Source: an uncultured Porphyromonadaceae bacterium (lineage in GTDB: Bacteria > Bacteroidota > Bacteroidia > Bacteroidales > Muribaculaceae). From it: a stretch of DNA of 10,695 nucleotides. A program made the translations under genes and the position numbers. A model generated the notes under the pieces. It did no database searches. It was not told the DNA's origin and saw only the letters and a list, made by a program, of their open reading frames with translations. Location of the stretch: the NCBI GenBank assembly GCA_905193995.1, contig CAJJQT010000043.1, forward strand, positions 1 through 10,695, written 5' to 3'. The first letter of the stretch is position 1; the number at the start of each line of letters is the position of its first letter. Positions 1 through 6,817 of the stretch are shown here, in pieces.

Positions 1-441
1 CTGAGTCGAGAAGATAGTCAGGGCAATACCGGCCGTGAAGCCTACTACGATGGGGTAGGGTATGAACTTGATGACGGTGCCGAGCCGGAACAGTCCCATC
101 GTCACAAGTATGATGCCGGCCATGACGGTCGCCACGGCCAGACCGGTGAGGCCGAACTGGGCGATGATGTTATAGACGATGATGATGAAAGCGCCCGTAG
201 GGCCGCCGATCTGTACCGAGCAGCCGCCGAAGAACGATACCATAAATCCGCCGATGATGGCAGTGACAAGACCGATTGTGGGGCTTACTCCCGATGCGAT
301 ACCGAAGGCGATGGCAAGCGGCAGGGCGACGATACCGACTACGATGCCGGCGATGATGTCCTCGCGGAGGCGTTCGGTGGAGTAGTTGCTCAATGCGCTC
401 CAGAGCTTGGGGCGCAGGTTGAGGGCTCCTGTGATACTCAT
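1..441 (-). CDS. SulP-family (SLC26-like) anion permease, N-terminal part, truncated by the window edge
   Basis: This is an inner-membrane transporter of the SulP family, which moves sulfate, bicarbonate or related anions. The window holds 147 codons from the ATG at 439-441 with no stop. The frame is open to base 1, so the gene is cut by the window edge rather than broken. After a short amphipathic N-terminus (about residues 1-26), the segment [20 protein letters not shown] (27-46) matches the first membrane span of SulP proteins, and several more hydrophobic, Gly-rich spans follow. Typical members have about 500-570 residues and many end in a STAS domain; that part is not visible. The substrate cannot be told from this fragment. 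The gene diverges from the dcp gene and has its own promoter about 50 bp upstream. No clear Shine-Dalgarno is visible, although AAAGG lies roughly 10 bases before the start. Confidence 0.88.
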   Translation of the reverse strand, partial: MSITGALNLRPKLWSALSNYSTERLREDIIAGIVVGIVALPLAIAFGIASGVSPTIGLVTAIIGGFMVSFFGGCSVQIGGPTGAFIIIVYNIIAQFGLTGLAVATVMAGIILVTMGLFRLGTVIKFIPYPIVVGFTAGIALTIFSTQ

Positions 442-493
442 AATGTGATACCTTTTTACTTAGAAAAATATGTTGTCCTATTGAAATCGGCCG

Positions 494-525
494 CAAAGTT
501 ACTGTTTATTTTCGAGATACGGAAA
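494..525 (-). promoter_or_regulatory. Bacteroidales-type promoter for the SulP permease
   Basis: On the minus strand, TAACTTTG (494-501) matches the Bacteroidota primary-sigma -7 consensus TAnnTTTG exactly. A TTTC (522-525), close to the -33 consensus TTTG, lies 20 bases upstream of it. The -7 box is 52 bases from the permease ATG. The promoter is interleaved with the oppositely directed dcp promoter. Assignment rests on consensus match and position only. Confidence 0.65.
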
Positions 526-540
526 TTTTGAGTAACTTTG
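510..540 (+). promoter_or_regulatory. Bacteroidales-type promoter for the dcp / small membrane protein unit
   Basis: TAACTTTG at 533-540 is an exact TAnnTTTG -7 box. A TTTC at 510-513 lies 19 bases upstream as a near-consensus -33 element. Transcription would begin near 547, giving a 5' leader of roughly 75 bases before the dcp ATG at 623. The -33 element lies between the two divergent -7 boxes, so this promoter and the permease promoter physically overlap. Confidence 0.65.
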
Positions 541-548
541 CGTTGCGA

Positions 549-597
549 AGCCGCCCGGAAATCCGGCTCCGGGGCTGTGCGGCGGCGCAACTCCCCG
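549..597 (+). other. Possible structured 5' leader of dcp
   Basis: Two GC-rich hairpins can be drawn in the predicted leader. The first pairs CCGG (555-558) with CCGG (563-566) around AAAT, or alternatively AGCCG (549-553) with CGGCT (564-568). The second pairs CGGGG (570-574) with CCCCG (593-597), with an inner TGC/GCA pairing (578-580 with 587-589). The stems are short and the local GC content is high, so they may be incidental. No known riboswitch was recognised, and there is no T-tract that would make either hairpin a terminator. Confidence 0.25.
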
Positions 598-622
598 AAG
601 CAATTTACCCACATTTATAGAA

Positions 623-2707
623 ATGCGTTATATATTATCAGCCTTACTAATTTTTGCAGCAGTTATGTCAAACGCTCAAAATGTCTTTTTTGAAGAATTC
701 AACACCGTGCATTCGACTCCGCCCTTTAAGTCGATCGACAACTCGCAGTGGATGCCGGCCATCGACCGCGGCATAGAACTCGCGCGTGCCGAAATAGATG
801 CGATAGTCAGCAATCCCGAGGCCCCGACTTTCGCAAATACCGTCGAGGCGCTCGAAGCCAGCGGCAAGGATCTAAACCGTGTGCTCAACGTGTTCTTTCC
901 CCTTCTGTCGGCGAATGCCGATGACGAGATGATGGAAATCTCAATCACGGCCTCCGACAAGCTCAGCGACTATTCTACTTCGATTATCCTCAACGAAGGT
1001 CTGTGGAAGCGTGTAAAGGCAGTGTGGGATGCCCGCGAGAGTCTGACACTCACGCCGGAGCAGCGGATGCTGCTGCAGAATACCTACGACTCGTTCGCAC
1101 TCAACGGATCGAACCTTCAGGGCGATGACCGCGGGACCTACCGACGCCTGTCGGCCGAACTCTCGAAGCTGACCACCCAGTTCGGCCAGAACGTGCTCAA
1201 GGAGCTGCCCACATATGAAATCTGGCTCACCGAGGCCGACCTTGCCGGTCTGCCCGAAAGCTCGGTGGCCGCCGCACGCGACGCCGCTGCCGCCAAGGGC
1301 CGTCAGGGCGAGTATCTCTTCACGCTCGACCAGCCCGTCTACATGGCTTTCATGAAAAATTCGTCGCGCCGCGACCTGCGCGAGAAGATGTGGCGCCTCT
1401 ACTCGGGCCGCAACACATCCGGCGAATATAATAATGTCGAAATCCTCAAGCGCATTGCCGAGCTCCGGCGCCAGATCGCCAATCTGCTCGGCGCGGAGAC
1501 CTACGCGGCCCATTCGCTGCAGCGCACCATGGCCAAGAATCCGGCCGGTGTCTATGATCTGCTCGACCGCCTCCGCGAGGCTTACACCGGACCGATGCAG
1601 GCAGAGATGGCCGCTCTCGGCAAGTTCGCGAGCGAGCTCGAGGGCAAGCCGTTCGATATCATGCCCTGGGACTACTCGTACTACGCCAACAAGTACAAGG
1701 CAGCCAACTACAACTTCGACGAGGAGGAGCTGCGCCCCTATTTCGAGCTCAACAACGTGATCGACGGCGTCTTCGGCCTCGCCACACGCCTCTACGGTCT
1801 GAAATTCACTCCCAACGACAAGATTGAGGTTTACCATCCCGACGTGAAGGCCTTCGACGTGACCGACGCGCAGGGCAACTTCATCGGCGTCATCTACACC
1901 GACTTCTTCCCCCGCGCATCGAAGCGCCCCGGCGCCTGGATGACCGGTTTCGCCGACCAGTTTGTCGACTCCGACGGCATCGATCACCGGCCGGTCGTGT
2001 CGATCGTCATGAACTTCACCAAGCCCACCGCCGACACGCCGTCGCTGCTGACGCCCTATGAGGTAGAGACCTTCCTGCATGAATTCGGCCACGCTCTCCA
2101 TGGTCTGCTCACCAAGGCTCACTACAGCTCGCTGTCCGGAACTGCCGTCTACCGCGATTTTGTGGAACTTCCCTCGCAGTTCAACGAGAATTATCTGACC
2201 GAAAAGGAATTTCTCGACGGCTTCGCCCGCCACTATCAGACCGGCGAACCCATCCCCGCCGAACTTATCTCGCGTCTGATAGCTTCGCAGCAGTACGGCG
2301 CCGCATATGCCTGCATGCGTCAGCTGATGTTCGGCTATCTCGACATGGCATGGCATACCGCCACGGCCCCCGTCGAGGACGCCGTAGCTTTCGAAGCCGC
2401 CGCCATCGAGCCTGTGAAGATCTTCGAACCGGTAGCAGGCGCACTGACGTCACCTCAGTTCAGCCATATTTTCGCCGGCGGCTATGCGGCAGGCTACTAC
2501 AGCTACAAGTGGGCCGAGGTGCTTGACGCCGATGCATTCTCGCTGTTCAAGGAAAACGGTATTTTCGACCCCGCCACGGCCGACAGCTTCCGCACCAACA
2601 TTCTTGAGCGCGGCGGCACTGAGGATCCGGCCGAACTTTACCGGCGTTTCCGCGGCCGCGATCCCGAGATTGATGCCCTGCTGCGCCGCGACGGCATCAA
2701 GAAATGA
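623..2707 (+). CDS. dcp: Exported M3-family zinc peptidase, peptidyl-dipeptidase Dcp type
   Basis: This enzyme belongs to peptidase family M3 (thimet oligopeptidase / Dcp). In the Dcp branch it removes dipeptides from the C-terminus of peptides. The zinc site is visible: HEFGH at residues 486-490 supplies two His ligands and the catalytic Glu487. Glu515 in FVELPSQ, 29 residues after the first His, is the third ligand with the spacing usual for M3 enzymes. The downstream FAGGYAAGYYSYKW segment is the Gly/Tyr-rich substrate-binding loop region of the family. The 694-residue length fits Dcp. The N-terminus (about residues 1-18, ending SNA before Gln) is a signal peptide, so the protein probably works in the periplasm, unlike cytoplasmic E. 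coli Dcp. The ATG at 623 is supported by the signal peptide immediately after it; the upstream DNA is A/T-rich with no Shine-Dalgarno. Its stop overlaps the next gene's start (ATGA), so the two are probably co-translated. Dcp rather than oligopeptidase A is inferred from the N-terminal NVFFEEFNT...PPF pattern and from export. Confidence 0.95.
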   Translation: MRYILSALLIFAAVMSNAQNVFFEEFNTVHSTPPFKSIDNSQWMPAIDRGIELARAEIDAIVSNPEAPTFANTVEALEASGKDLNRVLNVFFPLLSANADDEMMEISITASDKLSDYSTSIILNEGLWKRVKAVWDARESLTLTPEQRMLLQNTYDSFALNGSNLQGDDRGTYRRLSAELSKLTTQFGQNVLKELPTYEIWLTEADLAGLPESSVAAARDAAAAKGRQGEYLFTLDQPVYMAFMKNSSRRDLREKMWRLYSGRNTSGEYNNVEILKRIAELRRQIANLLGAETYAAHSLQRTMAKNPAGVYDLLDRLREAYTGPMQAEMAALGKFASELEGKPFDIMPWDYSYYANKYKAANYNFDEEELRPYFELNNVIDGVFGLATRLYGLKFTPNDKIEVYHPDVKAFDVTDAQGNFIGVIYTDFFPRASKRPGAWMTGFADQFVDSDGIDHRPVVSIVMNFTKPTADTPSLLTPYEVETFLHEFGHALHGLLTKAHYSSLSGTAVYRDFVELPSQFNENYLTEKEFLDGFARHYQTGEPIPAELISRLIASQQYGAAYACMRQLMFGYLDMAWHTATAPVEDAVAFEAAAIEPVKIFEPVAGALTSPQFSHIFAGGYAAGYYSYKWAEVLDADAFSLFKENGIFDPATADSFRTNILERGGTEDPAELYRRFRGRDPEIDALLRRDGIKK

Positions 2708-3150
2708 ACAGACTTTTAACAGCATATTTCAGCAGTATAGCCCACCGGAAGCTCTGGAGCCTCTGGTGGGTTGCTCTTGTCGCGCTGGTTGTGATCGCTG
2801 TCGGATTCGCCGTCGACCTGCGAGTGGCCATCGTGGGCTTCATGCTGCTGCTCATCGTCTATCCGTTGGCGATGACGCTGGCGGTCTTCTCGTCGGCCCT
2901 GCGGCCCGAAGTCGTGCGCATGGCCGGCGTGGAGTCGGCCCGAGTTGCCGACGGCGCCTTGCTCCTGTTCGGCGGCGACGGCAGCGAAATAGGCTCCGTG
3001 AGCCTGGACGGCCTGCGCTCGGTGAGCGAGTCGGCAGGCCTTATCCGCATCACCGACAGCACACGCCGGCTCGTGATCGTGCCGGCCGAATTGCTTACGG
3101 CCGATGAGCGGACTGCACTTTACCGTGCCGTACCCGCCGAACTTTCATGA
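2704..3150 (+). CDS. Small two-helix membrane protein, possibly YcxB-like
   Basis: This 148-residue protein has a basic, amphipathic N-terminus, two hydrophobic segments (about 18-36 and 40-64) forming a membrane hairpin, and a soluble C-terminal part of about 80 residues. The soluble part is predicted to be mostly beta strands (ALLLFGG, EIGSVSLDGL, LIRITD, RRLVIVPAELL) followed by a helix (TADERTALYRAV). This layout of hairpin, PH-like sheet, a hydrophobic-Pro step and a terminal helix resembles YcxB-like proteins, whose function is unknown. The match is by pattern only. The ATG sits inside the dcp stop region (ATGA), indicating translational coupling to dcp and supporting a real gene. Its last 31 bases overlap the 3' end of the convergent comEC gene. 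It could alternatively be a lineage-specific protein unrelated to YcxB. Confidence 0.75.
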   Translation: MNRLLTAYFSSIAHRKLWSLWWVALVALVVIAVGFAVDLRVAIVGFMLLLIVYPLAMTLAVFSSALRPEVVRMAGVESARVADGALLLFGGDGSEIGSVSLDGLRSVSESAGLIRITDSTRRLVIVPAELLTADERTALYRAVPAELS

Positions 3151-5018
3151 AGATCGATGACCGGAATGCCCCGAACGGCTGCCGTGTCGGCGTACTGTCG
3201 GGCGCGTCGGCGCGACAGTTCCGCGCCTAATACTATGGTGTCGGGCCGGCAGTGCCCGAGCAGCGTGGCCAGCTTGCCCCTGAAGCGAGTGCCAAGCAGC
3301 AGATAGTCTACTGTGCATGTGTCGCAGGAGGCCGAGCGCGAGGGTATGGCGATTGTCCGTCCGGCGGCACACAAGATTTCGCCTTCACGCGACAGGCGCC
3401 CGAGCGCAAAATCATTTTCCGGAAATATCACGGTGTCGATTCCGCTGACGGCTGCGAAGCCGCGGAGCCGCTTCGCCAGGCGTTGAGCGACTGATGTGTG
3501 GTCGCGGTCGGCGGCGGTGTGTATCACCGCGCACCTGGATCCGTCGCGGCCTACGATGGCTGTGGTGCCGGCCGCGCGAACGAGTACGATGTCCGACGCC
3601 GCTCCGGCCACAGACGCGGCCGGCCATGCCACAGATACGGCCGTGACGGCGACCGCGGCCGCAATCCATGTCTTGCGAGAGCGCATGTGCGCAGCCAGCG
3701 CCGTCAGCGCTATTGCAGACAGCATCGCAGCCACGAACCACGGCTCGACGTACACGTCGGATATCTCGCCCCATGGAATGGCCGCGATGCGGTCGACGGC
3801 TACGGATACAAAGCCGGTCAGACTGTCCATAAAGTCTGCGACCCATGTGTGCGTGATACCGAGAGCCGATGTGGCAATGAGCAGCATCCCGCCGGTCATC
3901 CACACCGGCATGACGGCTGTGGCCAGCAGGTTGCCCAGGAGAAATATCAGCGGAAACCGGTGAAAGTAAAGCATAGTGAGCGGCACAGTGCCGATGAAGG
4001 CTGATACCGACACTGCTACCGCAGCCATAATATTGTAGGGGAGGCGTTTGCGCGGCGACACCGGGTTGAGCAGACCGGCGAAGGCCAGGATACCGAGTAC
4101 GGCGCTCACCGACAGCTGCAGCCCCGCCGCGAATAGGCTCGACGGCCATATGGCAAGAATGATCAGCAGCGCCACGCACAGCGAATTGTAGGGATTCGTA
4201 TGGCGTCCGAAAGCCAGACCGAGGGTGTAGACTGACGCCATGATCACAGCCCTGACCACCGACAGCGGTAGTCCGACGACAGCGGCGTAGCACCATACAA
4301 GGATGACCGAAAGCACCAGCCGAAGGCGCCGCAGACGATAGACGGCGCGCATCGGGTATAGGAGCAGCGACACGAGCAGGATGATGAAGCCGACGTGAAA
4401 ACCGCTCAGCGCCAGGATGTGGGCAATGCCGATAGCGCGGAAATCCTCGAGCAGGTCAGCGGGCAGTTCGTCGTCGTAGCCGGTGATGATGGCCGACAGC
4501 AGGGCAAACGTGCGGTCGCTGACACCGCTGTGGGCCAATTGCGCGACAAGCCATTCGCGATATCTGTGAAGCGCGCGGCGCAGGCGGCTGTCGACGCCTG
4601 TTGTCAGTAGCTCGTTCTCGGCGACAAAAGCCGTTGCGGGTATGTCCTTACGGATGTAGTATGAGGCAAGATAGTCTTCGGTCGCGAGGTCGTTCCACAC
4701 GGCGGCATCACGCAGCGCGAGTGTGCCGGCAGCCCGGTCACCGGGCCTCGGGAATGCCCCGCCGGCGGCTGCGCTTATCTCGGCGCGGAATGGGGCGACC
4801 GGTTTCCCGTCGACCGAATCGATCTCCATGATCAGTCTGATGCCCTGCGGCGAGCCCCCTGATTCGATCACTGCGCCGCTGCAGAGATGTCGCGAACCGT
4901 CGGTGAAGGCCGCGTCGGTCCTGGGCGGGGTTAGGAAAAAGTTCCACCAAATCAAAATGCCTGCGCACAGACCCAGCAGGGGCAGCAACGCAGGCACTTT
5001 GGTGAGCAGAGCCTTCAT
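3120..5018 (-). CDS. ComEC/Rec2-family membrane protein without a nuclease motif
   Basis: ComEC forms the inner-membrane channel for single-stranded DNA during natural transformation. This 632-residue protein starts with two short hydrophobic stretches, then an extracytoplasmic OB-like region (about 40-140, DUF4131-type). The polytopic Competence domain follows (about 165-460), with the hallmark HILALSGFHVGFI beginning at His200, then LPLSVVRAVIM and AGLQLSVSAVLGIL. The last 160 or so residues contain no HxHxDH metallo-beta-lactamase motif. They end in a Rossmann-like tail (593-632, DTIVLGAELS...GIPVIDLHES) like that I associate with Bacteroidota ComEC proteins. Whether it takes part in DNA uptake is therefore uncertain. 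It is the last gene of the minus-strand cluster, 16 bp after yeiH. It converges on, and overlaps by 31 bp, the small membrane protein gene. No hairpin terminator is obvious at its end. Confidence 0.9.
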   Translation of the reverse strand: MKALLTKVPALLPLLGLCAGILIWWNFFLTPPRTDAAFTDGSRHLCSGAVIESGGSPQGIRLIMEIDSVDGKPVAPFRAEISAAAGGAFPRPGDRAAGTLALRDAAVWNDLATEDYLASYYIRKDIPATAFVAENELLTTGVDSRLRRALHRYREWLVAQLAHSGVSDRTFALLSAIITGYDDELPADLLEDFRAIGIAHILALSGFHVGFIILLVSLLLYPMRAVYRLRRLRLVLSVILVWCYAAVVGLPLSVVRAVIMASVYTLGLAFGRHTNPYNSLCVALLIILAIWPSSLFAAGLQLSVSAVLGILAFAGLLNPVSPRKRLPYNIMAAVAVSVSAFIGTVPLTMLYFHRFPLIFLLGNLLATAVMPVWMTGGMLLIATSALGITHTWVADFMDSLTGFVSVAVDRIAAIPWGEISDVYVEPWFVAAMLSAIALTALAAHMRSRKTWIAAAVAVTAVSVAWPAASVAGAASDIVLVRAAGTTAIVGRDGSRCAVIHTAADRDHTSVAQRLAKRLRGFAAVSGIDTVIFPENDFALGRLSREGEILCAAGRTIAIPSRSASCDTCTVDYLLLGTRFRGKLATLLGHCRPDTIVLGAELSRRRARQYADTAAVRGIPVIDLHESSAGTAR

Positions 5019-5034
5019 AGGCTTGGAATGACCG

Positions 5035-5982
5035 TCACGACACGGTCTCTATGACGACGAACAGACTTGAAATACTGATTATTATCCACAGAGCCACGGC
5101 CAGCAGCAGCGGCTTGATGCCGACCGACTTGATCATGCCGAGCGACAGCGAGGCGCCGATCATAAACAGCGTCACGACCATGCCGCGGCGTGCGATCCAC
5201 ACCATAGAGTCGACAAACCATGTCGGCAGAGGCACATATGTGTTTACGATCATCGCCAGGACGAAGATGAATATGAACCAGGGAATGGAGATCTTGCCGG
5301 TCTTGTCGCGGAAAATGAACATGGTGGCGAATGCCAGCGGGATAATCCACAGCGCACGGGTCAGCTTGATGAGTGTGGCCGTCTGCAGTGCGGTCTCGCC
5401 GTAGATCTCGCCGGCGCCTACCACCGACGAGGTGTCGTGGATGGCGATGGCGGCCCAAGTGCCGAACTGAGTCTCGGTCATTTCGAACATATGTCCAAGG
5501 GGCGGGAAGATGAACAGCGCTATGGAGTTGAGGATGAAGATCACACCGAGCGAGACGCCCATCTCGTCGCTGTCGGCTTTGACGACGGGGCCTACGGCAG
5601 CTATGGCACTGCCGCCGCAGATCGCCGTGCCCGAAGATATCAGATAGGCCGTCTTGCGGTTGATGTGCATCCAGTAGCCGATGGTCACTCCGAGCACCAT
5701 GACGCCTATTACCGATACGACGGTGAACATCATGCCTTCCGAACCGCTTTTGAGCGATTCCTGTAGGTTCATGTTGAAGCCAAGGCAGACCACGGCGACT
5801 TGCAGAAGGTATTTGGATGTCTTTTTGTTGAATTTCGGACACGGATTGTGCATCGTGAAGGCGAATACGAGTCCGGCAGCGAGAGCTATCGGGGCGGAAA
5901 TGTTCGGGATTCCCAACAGCGGCAGGGGAAAGATAATCAGGGCAATGAGCAGAATGTAGACTGCGCGGGATAATTCTTTCAT
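5035..5982 (-). CDS. YeiH-family putative inner-membrane exporter
   Basis: This 315-residue polytopic protein belongs to the YeiH / conserved hypothetical 698 family, often annotated as putative sulfate exporters on thin evidence. About nine or ten hydrophobic spans cover the whole length. Two family signatures stand out: SSGTAICGGSAIAAVGPV (residues 116-133) and AIHDTSSVVGAG (180-191), both Gly/Ser/Thr-rich loops within the membrane domain that probably line the transport path. The length matches the family and the gene looks intact. The ATG at 5980-5982 is followed directly by a hydrophobic span. The 54 bp before it is A/T-rich, with neither a Shine-Dalgarno nor a convincing TAnnTTTG promoter, so read-through from aroE is the simpler explanation. 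No LysR regulator, the usual neighbour of yeiH in enterobacteria, is present. The true substrate is unknown. Confidence 0.9.
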   Translation of the reverse strand: MKELSRAVYILLIALIIFPLPLLGIPNISAPIALAAGLVFAFTMHNPCPKFNKKTSKYLLQVAVVCLGFNMNLQESLKSGSEGMMFTVVSVIGVMVLGVTIGYWMHINRKTAYLISSGTAICGGSAIAAVGPVVKADSDEMGVSLGVIFILNSIALFIFPPLGHMFEMTETQFGTWAAIAIHDTSSVVGAGEIYGETALQTATLIKLTRALWIIPLAFATMFIFRDKTGKISIPWFIFIFVLAMIVNTYVPLPTWFVDSMVWIARRGMVVTLFMIGASLSLGMIKSVGIKPLLLAVALWIIISISSLFVVIETVS

Positions 5983-6036
5983 TATAATAATTTCAGATTG
6001 GTTTACCGTCAGATTATATTTAATATCTCGATTTGT

Positions 6037-6804
6037 TTACTTTTTCCAGATGTTCCACGACACGAAAGCCTGAAGCAACAGCATTTCGAGGCCGTTTTTT
6101 GTGACCGCGCCGGCTTTGGCCGCCTTTTTAAGGAACAGTGTTGTGCCGGGATTGTAGAGCAGGTCGTAGCATAGATGCTGCGGGGTGAGCGCATCGTAAG
6201 GCAGTGGTGGACACTCGTCGACGTGCGGATACATGCCCACGGGCGTGGTGTTGATTATCGCCTTGTAGTCTTCGAGCAGCGCCGGAGTCACGTGTTCATA
6301 TGTTATGGCTCCCGGTTTCTCCGAGCGAGACACGCGCACGCTTTCCACTCCGAGGCCGTCGAGCGCGTGTGCCACGGCCTTCGACGCGCCGCCGGTGCCC
6401 AGTATGAGCGCCTTGCCGTGGACGGCCGGGTCGAGCATCGGGCGTATCGAGTCGCTGAAGCCTATGTAGTCGCTGTTGTAGCCCTTGAGGGATATGCTGC
6501 CGTCGGGTTGGCGGAATACCTTCACGACGTTGACGGCGCCGATGAGACGTGTCTCCGGGTCGAGACCGTCGAGCATGTCTATGATTTTTTCCTTGTAGGG
6601 GATGGTGACGTTGAAGCCCGCAATGTTGGGGTGTGCGGCGAGTATGGCCCGCAGTTCGTCGAGCGCGGGAATCTCGAAATTGACGTAGCGGGCGTTGATG
6701 CCCTCCGACTCGAATTTCTGGTTGAAGAAACTCTGGGAGAACGAATGCCCCAGAGGATATCCGATAAGCCCGTACAGGCGGTCATATTTCGCTAAGTTGC
6801 TCAT
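6037..6804 (-). CDS. aroE: Shikimate dehydrogenase
   Basis: This cytoplasmic enzyme reduces 3-dehydroshikimate to shikimate with NADPH, the fourth step of the shikimate pathway to chorismate and aromatic amino acids. The substrate half (about residues 1-105) carries GYPLGHSFS (15-23, shikimate-binding serines), FNVTIPYK (64-71) with the catalytic Lys71, GAVNVV (89-94), and GYNSD (108-112) with the paired Asp112. The nucleotide half has the Gly-rich loop GTGGAS (136-141), NTTPVGMYP (185-193) and CYDLLYNP. The C-terminal NGLEML (237-242) and Gln245 complete the active site. All expected catalytic residues are present. At 255 residues it is slightly shorter than E. coli AroE (272). It starts 13 bp after the EEP gene stops, with no Shine-Dalgarno, and is probably translated from the same transcript. 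Confidence 0.97.
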   Translation of the reverse strand: MSNLAKYDRLYGLIGYPLGHSFSQSFFNQKFESEGINARYVNFEIPALDELRAILAAHPNIAGFNVTIPYKEKIIDMLDGLDPETRLIGAVNVVKVFRQPDGSISLKGYNSDYIGFSDSIRPMLDPAVHGKALILGTGGASKAVAHALDGLGVESVRVSRSEKPGAITYEHVTPALLEDYKAIINTTPVGMYPHVDECPPLPYDALTPQHLCYDLLYNPGTTLFLKKAAKAGAVTKNGLEMLLLQAFVSWNIWKK

Positions 6805-6817
6805 AGGCGGGATTTGG

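Larger units (their letters stand above)
492..542. repeat. Perfect 12-bp inverted repeat framing two divergent promoters
   Basis: CGCAAAGTTACT at 492-503 is the exact reverse complement of AGTAACTTTGCG at 531-542, with 27 bases between the arms. Each arm contains one of the two outward-facing -7 boxes. The symmetry goes beyond the 8-base promoter consensus: the degenerate positions and two bases on each side also match. It may be no more than two similar promoters, or it may also serve as a binding site for a symmetric regulator. Confidence 0.7.

Noticed and set aside
941..2356. A 471-codon open frame on the minus strand inside dcp
   Set aside because: It lies wholly antisense to a confidently identified peptidase gene, has a low-complexity composition (V/G/E/L-rich) without recognisable motifs, and is explained by high-GC codon bias leaving the opposite frame free of stops.
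3412..4296. A 294-codon open frame on the minus strand, offset from comEC
   Set aside because: It is in another frame of the same strand as comEC, is Arg/His/Gly-rich with no domain features, and ComEC's own motifs are continuous across the region, so there is no frameshift to explain.
5015..5842. A 275-codon open frame on the minus strand overlapping yeiH
   Set aside because: It is an out-of-frame shadow of yeiH; the yeiH frame carries all family motifs without interruption.
5983..6036. Possible promoter between aroE and yeiH
   Set aside because: The gap is A/T-rich, but no TAnnTTTG box with a suitably placed -33 element could be found on the minus strand.
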